A stretch of 64,000 bases of DNA from Microbacterium pygmaeum (GCF_900100885.1 NZ_LT629692.1:2232001-2296000), one strand, 5' to 3'; positions 1-8,471 are shown, numbered from the stretch's first letter. Numbers and translations: made by a program. Notes: generated from the sequence alone by a model not told the origin.

Positions 1-2
1 GC

Positions 3-41
3 CTCAGCGGCATGAACGTGGTTCTGACGCAGACCCTCTGA
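3..41 (+). CDS. C-terminal end of an upstream protein, cut by the window edge
   Basis: Reading frame 3 is open from the first base and ends at a TGA at 39-41; the last residues read LSGMNVVLTQTL. It lies 12 bases before the next gene on the same strand, so it is probably the preceding cistron of the SipW-type export operon. Exported TasA/camelysin-like proteins often end in a beta strand of this sort, but 12 residues cannot establish the family. Confidence 0.45.
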   Translation, partial: LSGMNVVLTQTL

Positions 42-53
42 TCCGGCGGATCC

Positions 54-653
54 TTGGTCGCACCCGCAGTCGGGCGCGGCGCGCGCATTCGGCGCCGCCG
101 CGCCCTTCGGCGTTCCCTGCCGGCGCGGTTGATGACGAGTGCGGCGACGATCGGCGCGGCGGTGGTGCTCGCCGTCGCGACAGCCGGTGGCACGTACGCG
201 TCGTTGAGTGCAGCCACCCCCGTCGCCGCGGGAGGAACGCTGCGCGCGGGAACCACGGCGATCAGCATCTCCTCTCCGCTCGCTGTGCCCACGTCCGCGC
301 TCTATCCGGGACGAACGGTCGCCGGCTCCGGTACGGTGACCAATTCCGGCACCACGGCCGTCCGCCTGCGCGTGGCAGGCCTCGCATTGAGCAGCGCCTC
401 GAACGCGTTCTCCAGCGCGCTGGTCGTGGGCGTCTCGGTCGTCGCCGCGGCGTCTGCGTGCACCGTTGCGACCACCCCGCAGTGGACCGGATCGTTCGCC
501 TCCGCGACACCGACCGAACTGCCCACGACGCTCGCGGTCGGCGCATCCGCCGTCGTGTGCGTGCAGGTGAGCCTTCCGCTGTCTGCTCTCGCCGACGCCG
601 GCGGCAAACCGGCGGCGACCTTCACCGTGTCGATCGACGGGCGACAGACGTGA
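54..653 (+). CDS. Exported protein with SipW-type signal peptide
   Basis: A 199-residue protein if the TTG at 54 is used (purine-rich ggcgga lies just upstream); an in-frame ATG at 132 (residue 27) is the alternative. An Arg-rich N-terminus (residues 8-25) is followed by a hydrophobic helix (about 30-44) and GGTYASLS at 45-52, the hallmark of signal peptides cut by SipW-type (ER-type) signal peptidases. The mature part is rich in Ala, Thr, Ser and Val with two Cys and looks like an all-beta secreted domain; no catalytic motif is visible. Its stop overlaps the start of the next gene by 4 bases, and a signal peptidase of the matching type lies two genes downstream, so it is likely that enzyme's substrate. 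Possible roles are surface fibre, pilus or matrix component; which one is not shown by the sequence. Confidence 0.7.
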   Translation: MVAPAVGRGARIRRRRALRRSLPARLMTSAATIGAAVVLAVATAGGTYASLSAATPVAAGGTLRAGTTAISISSPLAVPTSALYPGRTVAGSGTVTNSGTTAVRLRVAGLALSSASNAFSSALVVGVSVVAAASACTVATTPQWTGSFASATPTELPTTLAVGASAVVCVQVSLPLSALADAGGKPAATFTVSIDGRQT

Positions 654-1585
654 GCGCGCGAAGAGTGCACGGAGCGGATGCCTCGGCGCGAGGAATCCGG
701 GGAGGGTGGCGGCTGTTCGGCGGCACGTTCCTGACGGTGCTCCTGCTCGCGGTCGGTTCATCCGCCGGCGCTCTGTGGACCACTGGCGCGGTCCCGCTCG
801 GCGCGACGGCGAACGTCGCCACCGCTGCAGCGACGTCGACCGGTGCCACGGCGCTCACCCGCACCTATCAGTTCACGCCCGCGAATGCCGCGACGCAGAA
901 CATCCGCATCGCCCCCATCGTGTACACGAACACCGGCACCGCACCGCTCGCACTGAGCGCGACGATGTCGAACAACACGGCGCCGCTGGCCGCGAACGTG
1001 TCGCTCACGTACTGGGCGGGCTCGGGAGGAGCGTGTGCCGCCAGTATCCCCGCGACCGGCGTCTCCGTCGGAACGCTTGCGGCACCGCCGGCGCTACCCG
1101 CGGCGCTCAGCGCGGTTCCCGTCGGTGGCGCGGTGACGCTGTGCACGGCGACGAGCCTGTCCACCACGATGCTCGTCAGTCAAGGACTCTCCGTCTCGCC
1201 GACGCTCACCCTCACCGGGCGCGTCGGCGCGAACTGGATCGCGTCGGTGCCGCTCGCCTTCACCCAGTCCGTGTATCGGGTGCCCGACCCGACGGGGCTG
1301 ACCTGTGCTCAGACGGGAGCGCTGAACAACATCGCGACGTTGAGTTTCACGGCGGTGCCCGGTGCATCGTCGTATCGCGTGGTCCGGGCAACCGGCGGAA
1401 CGCTGATCAAGACCGCCACGACCAGCCCCATCACCATCACGGCGAACGACCTCGGGCTCGTCGGGCTGCTGACGATCGGCACCCTCCCCGTGCTCGTACA
1501 GGCGACCGATGCCACGGGCACGGTCTCGCCGGGCCTGCCGGCGACCGTCACGGTCCTCACGGTGATCGCGACCGGCTGCGGATGA
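650..1585 (+). CDS. Exported beta-rich protein in SipW-type operon
   Basis: The GTG at 650 overlaps the previous stop (GTGA) and gives 311 residues; longer upstream readings are shadows of gene one. An N-terminal basic stretch (residues 1-21) precedes a hydrophobic segment (about 24-45) ending near SSAGALWTTG, which fits a membrane-targeting or SipW-like signal. Residues 70-210 are Thr/Ala/Ser-rich beta sequence with paired Cys; residues about 225-311 look like a fibronectin-type fold (a SYRV strand after GASS) and finish in TGCG. It overlaps the signal peptidase gene by 4 bases, so the three genes are translationally coupled. Function unknown; a surface or matrix protein processed by the adjacent peptidase is the natural inference. 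Confidence 0.65.
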   Translation: MSARRVHGADASARGIRGGWRLFGGTFLTVLLLAVGSSAGALWTTGAVPLGATANVATAAATSTGATALTRTYQFTPANAATQNIRIAPIVYTNTGTAPLALSATMSNNTAPLAANVSLTYWAGSGGACAASIPATGVSVGTLAAPPALPAALSAVPVGGAVTLCTATSLSTTMLVSQGLSVSPTLTLTGRVGANWIASVPLAFTQSVYRVPDPTGLTCAQTGALNNIATLSFTAVPGASSYRVVRATGGTLIKTATTSPITITANDLGLVGLLTIGTLPVLVQATDATGTVSPGLPATVTVLTVIATGCG

Positions 1586-2199
1586 CCGAGTCGACGGTCA
1601 CCTCGCGCCGCGAGCGCCGAATCACGGCAGCGGCGATCGCCGCACGCGGGCGATCGCTCTGGCACTACCTGAACGTGTCGATCAGCGCGGCCGTCCTGAT
1701 CCTCGTTCTTGCGCTGGCGGTGATGACCATCGCGCTCCCGGCGCTCGTGGGCGGCCGTCCGTTCACGGTGCTGACGCAGTCCATGGAGCCCGGCCTGCCG
1801 CCCGGCACGCTCCTGGTGGTGCGCCCGACCGTCCCGGCGGAGATCCGCCTCGGCGATGTGCTCACCTATCAGATCGAGTCGGGCAAGCCCGCCGTGATCA
1901 GCCACCGCGTCGTGCAGAAGAGCTCCACAGCCGAGGGCACGATCTCGTTCATCACGCAGGGCGACAACAACGACATCCCCGATGACAAGGCGGTGCAGGA
2001 GGTCCAGATCGTCGGCACGCTCTGGTACAGCATCCCGCTGCTCGGTTACGTCAACACGGCTGTCAACGGGGACGCGCGTGCAGTGATCGTGCCGATCGCC
2101 GTCGTGCTGCTGTTCGGCTATGCCGGATGGATGCTGGTCTCCGGCGTTCGGGATGCGCGGCGCGATCGGCGATCCGCGGCCGGCGTCGCCTCGGACTAG
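1582..2199 (+). CDS. sipW: Signal peptidase I, SipW/ER type
   Basis: A 205-residue membrane peptidase that would cut signal peptides of exported proteins on the outer face of the membrane. It has two membrane helices (about 33-56 and 167-187). The catalytic serine is Ser67 in TQSMEPGLPPG. In place of the Lys of the usual bacterial enzyme it has ISHRVV with His108, followed by TQGDNN (Asp128), the Ser-His-Asp arrangement of family S26B (SipW, archaeal and ER signal peptidases). It is coupled by ATGA overlap to two genes for proteins with non-standard signals, as sipW is coupled to tasA/tapA in Bacillus. The gene converges on the hydrolase at 2196-2918, sharing a CTAG at the two stops. Confidence 0.9.
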   Translation: MTESTVTSRRERRITAAAIAARGRSLWHYLNVSISAAVLILVLALAVMTIALPALVGGRPFTVLTQSMEPGLPPGTLLVVRPTVPAEIRLGDVLTYQIESGKPAVISHRVVQKSSTAEGTISFITQGDNNDIPDDKAVQEVQIVGTLWYSIPLLGYVNTAVNGDARAVIVPIAVVLLFGYAGWMLVSGVRDARRDRRSAAGVASD

Positions 2200-2918
2200 C
2201 CGATGCTCTCCGCGGCGGCCACGATCGCCGCGACGGTGACATCGGGGTGGGACACCATCGAGACGTGCGAAGCGGCGACTTCGGTGATCGTCGCGCCGGC
2301 GCGCTCGGCCATCGAGCGCTGCAGCGCGGGCGGGATGACCAGGTCGTCGGTCCCGACGATTGCCCAGACCTTGCGACCCTTCCAGGACGGAGCGCCGGAT
2401 GGAGCGGTGTTCGCGCTCAGGGTGATCGGCCGCTGGGTCGCGGCGACCAGATCGCGGTCGGTCTCGGACAGATCCTGCGCGAACGACGCATGCACCGTGG
2501 CCGGCTTGAGGAAGGCCTCCACGTCGCCCTCGGGCGAGCCAGGGTAGCCGGCGAGGTCGAGCACGGTGGTGGGATCCTCGACGGCGAGCGCCGATCCGGA
2601 GCCGCCGAGCAGCTGGAAGACGAACTCACCCTCCTCAGGGATGAATGCATCCACGTACACCAGTGCCTGGACGTCGTCGCTGAGCTGGGCGTTCGTGATC
2701 ACGAAGCCGCCGTACGAGTGTCCGACCAGTACGACCGGCCCGGTGGTTCGCTGGGCGACGAAGGACGAGATGTACGCCGCATCCGGGTCCACACCTCGCA
2801 GCAGGTTCGGCGGCGCCAGCACCTCGTAGCCTCGGCTTCGCAGCTCGGTGATGACGGGATTCCAGCTGGAGGCGTCAGCCCAGGCTCCGTGGACGAGGAC
2901 GATGGTGGGTGCGGGCAT
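2196..2918 (-). CDS. Alpha/beta hydrolase
   Basis: A 240-residue soluble hydrolase. The nucleophile is Ser68 in VGHSYGG; the acid is probably in GTDDLVIPP and the base His in ASHVSMVSHPD near the C-terminus. The oxyanion region is VLVHGAW at the N-terminus. This is the small AB_hydrolase_6 group related to salicylate esterases and hydroxynitrile lyases (EstC-like). The start at 2918 is preferred because GGAGG lies a few bases upstream; the open frame further upstream has no such site. Substrate unknown. It is monocistronic and converges with sipW. Confidence 0.85.
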   Translation of the reverse strand: MPAPTIVLVHGAWADASSWNPVITELRSRGYEVLAPPNLLRGVDPDAAYISSFVAQRTTGPVVLVGHSYGGFVITNAQLSDDVQALVYVDAFIPEEGEFVFQLLGGSGSALAVEDPTTVLDLAGYPGSPEGDVEAFLKPATVHASFAQDLSETDRDLVAATQRPITLSANTAPSGAPSWKGRKVWAIVGTDDLVIPPALQRSMAERAGATITEVAASHVSMVSHPDVTVAAIVAAAESIG

Positions 2919-3012
2919 GGCGAGGCCTCCGGAGGGGTCGAGGGATGATGCCGCCGACGCTACTCCCAGGGCGTCGGTGGCGTCTATGCCGCAGTGCAGA
3001 TACGCGCCGTCC

Positions 3013-4524
3013 TCACCGCGGTGCCGATGCTCCACGTTCGAGGTCCGACGTGGACGCCGCCAGGTGACCGGGCTCGTCGTCGTCGTCCTTGACGGCGGAC
3101 GGCGTCGCAGCAGCCGCATCGTCCTGCGTCTTCAACGGCGCAGGAGCGGAGGCGTAGGCGGCCGACAGACGGCGATAGGGCTTGGAGACGAATGCGAGCA
3201 GGACCACGACGAGAAGGACGAGACTGGCAGCGACGAACGCGAGGGCGATGCCGCGTGCCTCTCCGGGGCCGAGCAGCCAGCCGAACGAATCCTGTCCAGC
3301 GGGCGAGTTCATGTAGGGGATGAGCCAGAATTGCGCGATCGGGCCGATGAGGAAGGCCGAGACCGGGGCGGCTGCCGACTCGATGGACGCCGCGAACCCG
3401 AACACACGGCCCTGCTTCTCGAAGGGCACGACCCGCTGCACGATGGTCTGCTCGGCGGCCTCCGCGATCGGCATGAGGCACATGAAGACCAGGATGCCGA
3501 GCGCGTAGATCCACCACAGCTCGCGGATCGCGAACGTCATGCCGAGAACGGCGATCCCGATGTTGACGAGCAGCATCGTTCGAACCGGGTTCTTGCCGAG
3601 GCCGAACTTCGCCACGAGGCCGCCGCCGATGATGAACCCGAAGCTCGTGATCCCGAGGACGATTCCCCACATCTCCACCGAGAACAGCGTCAGCCCGTAG
3701 GGATCCATCAGCGCCATGAACACGCCGCCGACGAGGTTGTTGAACGTGGAGAAGAGGATCAAGGCGAGCAGGCCCGGTACGGCCATCACGGCCGGGATCA
3801 CGCCGCGGAAGCCGAAGCCCTTCGGGGCCCCCTCCACGTGGGCGACGCCGCGTTCCGGAATCGGCACGAACAGCAGATGCGTGAGCGCGAGGCCGGTCGC
3901 GAAGATGGCGATGATGATCGTCCACCCCATGCCGAGCAGCCCGATCGACAGGCCGGAGAAGACGCTGGTCACCATGAACGCGATGCCCTGGACGGCTCCG
4001 ACGAGCCCGTTCGCCCTGTCTCGTCGATCGCCCGGCACCAGCAGGGTCACCGTCGTCGACAGCGCGATGTTGCGCATGTTCTCGACGACCCCGCCGATCA
4101 GGATGATCCCGGCGAACACCCAGAACCACGGACCGCCCCAGTTCACCAGCACGCTTTCGGGGAATGCGAGGTACAGCGCGCCCGCCAACAGGTAGGCGGT
4201 CAGTGTGATCGCGCTCGAGAGCACCATGACGGCCTTCTTCTTGGTGCGATCGACGATCACCCCGAAGACGACTCCGAACACGGCGACGAAGAGCATGTAC
4301 GAACCGCCGATGATGGCTGTCGCGAGCACGGACTTCGTCTCCAGGTACGCCCAGAACGTCAGTGCCCACCAGAGGAAGCTGGAGGTGACGTTCGCCACGG
4401 CGGTGTTCGCCAGCACCTGGTAGAAGTTGCGGATCGTCCGAGGTCCCGGCGTGTACTGTGCGGACCCGTCGGCGTCGGCGGGCTCGCTCGTGCTCGTGCT
4501 CGATGTCGGTGTCGACTCGGTCAT
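3013..4524 (-). CDS. MFS transporter
   Basis: A 503-residue major facilitator protein with about 12 hydrophobic helices and a charged, Asp-rich cytoplasmic tail (residues about 465-503). The loop VIVDRTKKKAVM after helix 2 matches the MFS motif A position. The overall character (VENMRNIALSTTV, IAEAAEQTIVQRVVP, GRVFGFAASIESAAAP) is that of the enterobactin/macrolide-exporter-like MFS group (MFS_3). It is divergent from a TetR gene across 109 bases containing a palindrome, so export of a toxic ligand sensed by that repressor is likely. The start at ATG 4524 has GGACC just upstream; the longer open frame would cover the operator. Substrate unknown. Confidence 0.85.
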   Translation of the reverse strand: MTESTPTSSTSTSEPADADGSAQYTPGPRTIRNFYQVLANTAVANVTSSFLWWALTFWAYLETKSVLATAIIGGSYMLFVAVFGVVFGVIVDRTKKKAVMVLSSAITLTAYLLAGALYLAFPESVLVNWGGPWFWVFAGIILIGGVVENMRNIALSTTVTLLVPGDRRDRANGLVGAVQGIAFMVTSVFSGLSIGLLGMGWTIIIAIFATGLALTHLLFVPIPERGVAHVEGAPKGFGFRGVIPAVMAVPGLLALILFSTFNNLVGGVFMALMDPYGLTLFSVEMWGIVLGITSFGFIIGGGLVAKFGLGKNPVRTMLLVNIGIAVLGMTFAIRELWWIYALGILVFMCLMPIAEAAEQTIVQRVVPFEKQGRVFGFAASIESAAAPVSAFLIGPIAQFWLIPYMNSPAGQDSFGWLLGPGEARGIALAFVAASLVLLVVVLLAFVSKPYRRLSAAYASAPAPLKTQDDAAAATPSAVKDDDDEPGHLAASTSDLERGASAPR

Positions 4525-4576
4525 GAGGTCCTTCTGTGTCGGTGGCGGCGACGTGCGACGCGAGGAGTACGATCGA

Positions 4577-4612
4577 TGTACACACTGTGAACATCGTTGT
4601 TCAGACCGTACA
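4577..4612. promoter_or_regulatory. Putative TetR operator between divergent MFS and tetR genes
   Basis: TGAACA (4588-4593) and TGTTCA (4598-4603) form a perfect 6-bp inverted repeat with a 4-base spacer, flanked by outer arms TGTAC (4577-4581) and GTACA (4608-4612). It lies in the only gap between a TetR gene and a divergent exporter, the standard place for an autoregulated operator, and is more AT-rich than its surroundings. Confidence 0.55.
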
Positions 4613-4633
4613 CACCGATCGCCGGGATCCGCA

Positions 4634-5281
4634 ATGACCACGCTCGAAACACGCACCTACCATCACGGTGATCTTCGGCGCGTACTGATCGAGGAAGGAC
4701 TCGAACTCGCACGCGCGGGCGGGCCCGACGCGGTGACGCTGCGTGAAGTGACCCGCGCCGTCGGCGTCTCGCCGAACGCCGCCTACCGTCACTTCGCCGA
4801 TCGGCAGGATCTCGTGCGGGCGGTCGCGGCCGATTCCCAGAACGCCCTCGCCAAGGCCATCGCCGCGCGCGTCGAGGCGACGCCGGCCGATCTGTCGCCC
4901 GCCGCGGCATCGGTGGAGCGCCTGCGGCGCATCGGACTGGCCTACATCCAGTTCGCTCGCGAGGAGCGCGGCTGGTTCGAACTCGCCTTCGCGGTGCAGG
5001 ACGAGGAGCCCAGCGTCGGAATCGTCACGCTCGACGATGAGGTCGTCGCGCCGTTCCAGCTGCTGCTGGACGCCCTCGACGGGATGGTCGCCGCGGGCGC
5101 GTTGAATGCCGCGCGACGACCCGCCGCCGAGTGGGCCTGCTGGTCGGCGGTGCACGGCTTTGCGGACATCGCCGTCCACGGACCGCTGCAGTGGCAGCCC
5201 CCGCCGGTCATCGATGCGCTCGCCGCGGCCGTGGTCGAAGCGGCCATCACCGGAGTGCGAGGCACCGACGCGCCGGTGTAG
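4634..5281 (+). CDS. TetR family transcriptional regulator
   Basis: A 215-residue repressor. Residues about 8-60 form the TetR DNA-binding domain (YHHGDLRRVLIEEGLELA, then TLREVTRAVGVSPNAAYRHF, which is the helix-turn-helix and its YxHF ending). The rest is a helical ligand/dimer domain of the TetR_C_33 kind (WFELAFA, PAAEWACWSAVHGFADI). ATG 4634 is chosen because the upstream open frame runs through the palindrome. It likely represses the divergent MFS gene and itself. The ligand cannot be predicted. Confidence 0.85.
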   Translation: MTTLETRTYHHGDLRRVLIEEGLELARAGGPDAVTLREVTRAVGVSPNAAYRHFADRQDLVRAVAADSQNALAKAIAARVEATPADLSPAAASVERLRRIGLAYIQFAREERGWFELAFAVQDEEPSVGIVTLDDEVVAPFQLLLDALDGMVAAGALNAARRPAAEWACWSAVHGFADIAVHGPLQWQPPPVIDALAAAVVEAAITGVRGTDAPV

Positions 5282-5335
5282 GTCACGCAGGCGGCATGCT
5301 GGAATCGACGAGGATGGTTGCGATCCTCCAGCGAC

Positions 5336-5702
5336 CAGCGGGCTGGTGACCGTGTTGATCGACAACTTCGGCCAGGACGGTCGTGGACTCGCCGCCGAAC
5401 TCGGTGTGCTGGACAGCCGCCACCGTTCCAGCATCGACCGGTGCGAGACCGAGCTGAAGCTCTTGCGCGCTGACGAGGACTCCGTCGCGCGTGCCACGCA
5501 GCTGCTGGCGCGTGTGACGAGCCTGGCCAAGATGCGGGCGTTCACGCTGCTCATCTCCGGTCTCTACCGACTCGACGACGTCGCCGAGGCCTACCGCGAT
5601 CTGGAGCAGATGCACGCCCGCGGAAAAGTCGTCCTCGGAACGCATCTCGTGAACTCGATGCGGGTGCGCAAGGCGCGCGACGTCCACGAGGCGGCGCGCT
5701 GA
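5336..5702 (+). pseudogene. Remnant of zinc-type alcohol dehydrogenase/quinone oxidoreductase
   Basis: The frame encodes about 120 residues starting near LVTVLIDNFGQDG and ending ARGKVVLGTHLVNSM. This matches the C-terminal third of NADP-dependent quinone oxidoreductases of the MDR superfamily (the end of the Rossmann half plus the closing AEAYRDLEQMHARGKVVL strand). The GroES-like catalytic half and the dinucleotide-binding glycine motif are absent and no start with a ribosome site is present; the frame simply opens inside unrelated sequence after tetR. It looks like a deletion remnant of a longer gene that may once have been part of the neighbouring regulon. Confidence 0.6.
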
Positions 5703-5774
5703 GGCAGCGCTATCGCCCGCCACGTCGAACCGCTACCGTCGGACTCACGAGCCACCCGGGAAATGGGGACAGTG

Positions 5775-6878
5775 ATGTCTGAAGGAGATGCGCTGCCGCT
5801 GCTCTGGCACGTCCGAGTACGCACGACCGAGCTCGATGAGCTGATGCGGGCGCCGGGGAGCGGCATCCGGCGCATGAATCTCCTGCCACTCGTCCTGGTC
5901 CCCGCGGAAAACCCTCGAGCGCTCGACCCGCCTGCCGGATCGCAGGTGAGCCCGTGCGCGCGCGCCGTCGATCTTGACGTCGCGCGCGCAATCGACCGGT
6001 TCCTGTTCGAGTGCGACGCGTTCCGCGCAACCGCGCCGGGCGGCAACGACTGGGTCGCCACGCCCGCTTTTCCTCACCGAGCAGCCGAGAGCGAGGAGAT
6101 CACGATCGATTCGGCCGATCTCCCTCTCGTGGCACGCGGATACCCGGCGTGCCTCTCGGTGTGCGCGCAGCTTCCCGCCGACGTGAAGCTGGAGGAGACT
6201 TCGCCGATCGCAGTGGCCACGTTCGAAGCGTCGAAGCGGATGCCGGTCGTCAGCGGGTCGGGCTCGATCACGCAGTTGCCGTGGGTGATCCCGGTCGCGA
6301 CGGCTGACGGTGAGGGTCGCGGGCGCCACGATGCGTCGGCGGTGGCGCGGACGGCCGCGCTCACAGGATTCATCACGGCATTCCTCCTGCAGGTGCAAGC
6401 CGCGATGGAGTCCGAGCACACCGGGGCGCGGCGAGGCGTGCCGCTGCTGCTGATGGGCCGCGTCGACAGCGATCCGATCGAGGGTGACGTGGCGCAGCGC
6501 CGACCGTTCTCGATGATGCCGTTCGGGTTCGGGATCGACGAGGACGCGTGCCGTCGAGCTGCGCGAGCGGCCCGAGGGCACCGGTTCACCCTGACCGTCG
6601 GCCCGAGCGTGCCTCTGGTCACCGAACTGCTGTCGCGCGTCGCCGGCGACGTGACGTTCGCGCGCATCGCACGCACCCTGGAGGCGCTGACGTGGCGTGA
6701 CGCCCTCGGGATCGCGGGTTACGAACTGCCCGATGACGCGGTCTTCGACGGCACGATGGCCGATTCCGACACTCTCGCATCGCTGTACGAGGTGGCGATG
6801 GATACTCGCCTCCGCTACGAGATCGACTCCGTGCGGCGCCGGCTGGCAGCGACCGTCCGGCCACCTCGCGTCGGATGA
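5775..6878 (+). CDS. Conserved-length protein of unknown family
   Basis: A 367-residue soluble protein that I do not recognise. ATG 5775 has GGGGAC 5 bases upstream; ATG 5763 would add four residues. There is no signal peptide or membrane helix. The N-terminal half has scattered Cys (SPCARAV, FECDAF, ACLSVCAQL). A central stretch of small residues (HDASAVARTAALTGFITAFLL cut by polar ends) could be a buried helix, and the C-terminal half is helical with charged residues. Codon use equals its neighbours, so it is a genuine resident gene. It overlaps the next gene by 4 bases (ATGA), which in turn overlaps a 2H phosphoesterase, so all three are probably one transcript. Confidence 0.6.
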   Translation: MSEGDALPLLWHVRVRTTELDELMRAPGSGIRRMNLLPLVLVPAENPRALDPPAGSQVSPCARAVDLDVARAIDRFLFECDAFRATAPGGNDWVATPAFPHRAAESEEITIDSADLPLVARGYPACLSVCAQLPADVKLEETSPIAVATFEASKRMPVVSGSGSITQLPWVIPVATADGEGRGRHDASAVARTAALTGFITAFLLQVQAAMESEHTGARRGVPLLLMGRVDSDPIEGDVAQRRPFSMMPFGFGIDEDACRRAARAARGHRFTLTVGPSVPLVTELLSRVAGDVTFARIARTLEALTWRDALGIAGYELPDDAVFDGTMADSDTLASLYEVAMDTRLRYEIDSVRRRLAATVRPPRVG

Positions 6879-7225
6879 GTGAACCCGAGCCCGACGGCTC
6901 CGGCCTGAGCGCACAGAGCGCCGAGCGCTGGCTGGTCATCGACGGTCGCCGTTGGCGCCGGACGGATCCGTCGCTTCCGGCCGATGTGGTCGACGCGCTG
7001 ACGTCTCATCTCGGCCGCGGGCGATCGGGTGTGCGCTCGGGAAAGCGCGCCGGCGACGAGGCCGCGGTCGTGAGCGCGCGGCGGCGCGTCGGTCTGGCCA
7101 AGCACGGCCTGGGCGAGCGCGGTCCCTACTGGTGGGAGGCACCCGAGAGCGAGCGACTCGAGCGGGCGCGGGCGGCGCTGCGCGACCTGGATGCCCTCGA
7201 TTCGGACGACGAGAGCGCCGTGTGA
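6875..7225 (+). CDS. Small conserved actinobacterial protein, function unknown
   Basis: A 116-residue basic, soluble protein. The segment ERWLVIDGRRWRRTDPSLP near residues 17-36, followed by VVDALTSHLGRGRS and LAKHGLGERGPYWWE, is characteristic of a small family widespread in Actinobacteria and Proteobacteria. Some relatives are labelled 'biopolymer transporter Tol' in databases, a name the sequence does not support: there is no membrane segment. The Trp/Arg-rich start suggests nucleic acid or protein binding. It is coupled by 4-base overlaps to genes on both sides. Confidence 0.75.
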   Translation: MSEPEPDGSGLSAQSAERWLVIDGRRWRRTDPSLPADVVDALTSHLGRGRSGVRSGKRAGDEAAVVSARRRVGLAKHGLGERGPYWWEAPESERLERARAALRDLDALDSDDESAV

Positions 7226-7716
7226 TCAGCATCGAGTTGCTTCTGGACCCTGTGACGGAGGCACGCATCCGCGATGACTGGGCGAGGCTCGAGCGCGCGG
7301 GCATGTCGAGTCTCGGTGCGCATCGGTCGGAGAGCAATCGACCGCACATCACCCTGGTCGTGCGACCCTCCCTCGATGAGCACGTCACCATCCGATCTGG
7401 CGAGCGGATGCCGTTGGCCGTCGCTCTGGCCGAGCTGATCGTGTTCGCGCACGACGACCGCGGCGTTCTCGCGTGGCGGATCGAGCTGAGCGACGAGCTG
7501 AGGGAACTCCACGCGGGCGTGCACCGGGCGCTGCCGTCGGGCGCCGATGCGCCGCACACCGCACCGGGGGAGTGGACGCCGCACGTCACGCTCGCGCGCC
7601 GGCTCCGCCTCGACACGCTCGCCGAGGCGCGCGCCCTGGTCGGGCCGCCCATCACCGGAACTGGTGTCGCGCTTCGGCGATGGGACTCCGTCGCGAAATC
7701 GGTGACGCCGCTCTAG
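7222..7716 (+). CDS. 2'-5' RNA ligase family (2H phosphoesterase) protein
   Basis: A 164-residue protein with two HxTx motifs, HITL at residues 42-45 and HVTL in the second half (PHVTLARRL), the paired catalytic histidines of LigT/CPDase-type 2H phosphoesterases, which act on 2',5'- or cyclic phosphodiester bonds in RNA or nucleotides. The start is the GTG at 7222 overlapping the preceding stop (GTGA); upstream reading is out of context. Third gene of a coupled operon with two proteins of unknown role, which may therefore be linked to RNA or nucleotide processing (inference). Confidence 0.8.
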   Translation: MISIELLLDPVTEARIRDDWARLERAGMSSLGAHRSESNRPHITLVVRPSLDEHVTIRSGERMPLAVALAELIVFAHDDRGVLAWRIELSDELRELHAGVHRALPSGADAPHTAPGEWTPHVTLARRLRLDTLAEARALVGPPITGTGVALRRWDSVAKSVTPL

Positions 7717-8471
7717 CGGCGAAGCGCCCGCCGCGTCTGCGTCGTCGGTTCGGATGCGGCAGGGCCCGCCGCATCCTGCGAGAAGCCCTTCTGGCCGCCG
7801 CCGACATTGATGCGGAAGAAGACGCCGACGATCACGGAGAGGACGACCATCTCACCGAGGTCCTCCAGGAACCCCAGCCCTCGGTCGATCAGGCGGATGT
7901 TCATGAACAGGCCGTGCACGGCGTCGACGACGACCGCGAAGAACAGCAGCGCGACCATGAGCGCGACCACCACGCGGTAGATCCACTTCGTTCGCGGAGT
8001 TCCGCGCACATACCCGACGACGAGGGGGACCAGCAGGGCGAGACCCACCAGTGCAGAGGTCGCCAGCTCGCCGACGTTCTGCGCGCTGATCGGTCCGAGT
8101 CCGAACGCCCAGTCCTGCGACGAGTACCAGTAGCCCGCCTGCTCATGGATCAGCAGCGCGTCATCGACGATGAAGTAGATGAACAGCGGCAGCCATCCGA
8201 GGATCGGCCAATCGCGGTTCTGGCGCGCGTACACGACCAGAAGGATGCTCACCCAGAGGTACTTCACGTACTGGTAGGCCTCGCCGTAACTCCCGTCCAT
8301 GTCGATGCGCCAGATGTCGGGCGCGTTCCAGCCCACCATCACGACGACGTGGATCAGCGCCAGAAGCGCGTCCACACTCAGGATCATCGCGAGAACGAGC
8401 GTCGCCGCCCGAGCATCGTCGAAGAACCAACGCCACGTCGAACGCACCGAATTGCGGACAGTACTGGCCAC
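7713..8471 (-). CDS. Multi-pass membrane protein, unknown function
   Basis: A 252-residue integral membrane protein with about six hydrophobic helices (near residues 24-46, 68-80, 90-105, 130-150, 160-185, 200-220) and a polar C-terminal tail. His and Asp residues lie at helix ends (ALIHVVVMVGW, IVDDALLIHEQAGYW, VDAVHGLF), but I cannot assign a family. GTG 8471 is preferred since GGGGGAGG lies 6 bases upstream; a TTG at 8474 is also possible. It converges on the 2H phosphoesterase with a CTAG shared by the stops. Confidence 0.65.
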   Translation of the reverse strand: MASTVRNSVRSTWRWFFDDARAATLVLAMILSVDALLALIHVVVMVGWNAPDIWRIDMDGSYGEAYQYVKYLWVSILLVVYARQNRDWPILGWLPLFIYFIVDDALLIHEQAGYWYSSQDWAFGLGPISAQNVGELATSALVGLALLVPLVVGYVRGTPRTKWIYRVVVALMVALLFFAVVVDAVHGLFMNIRLIDRGLGFLEDLGEMVVLSVIVGVFFRINVGGGQKGFSQDAAGPAASEPTTQTRRALRR

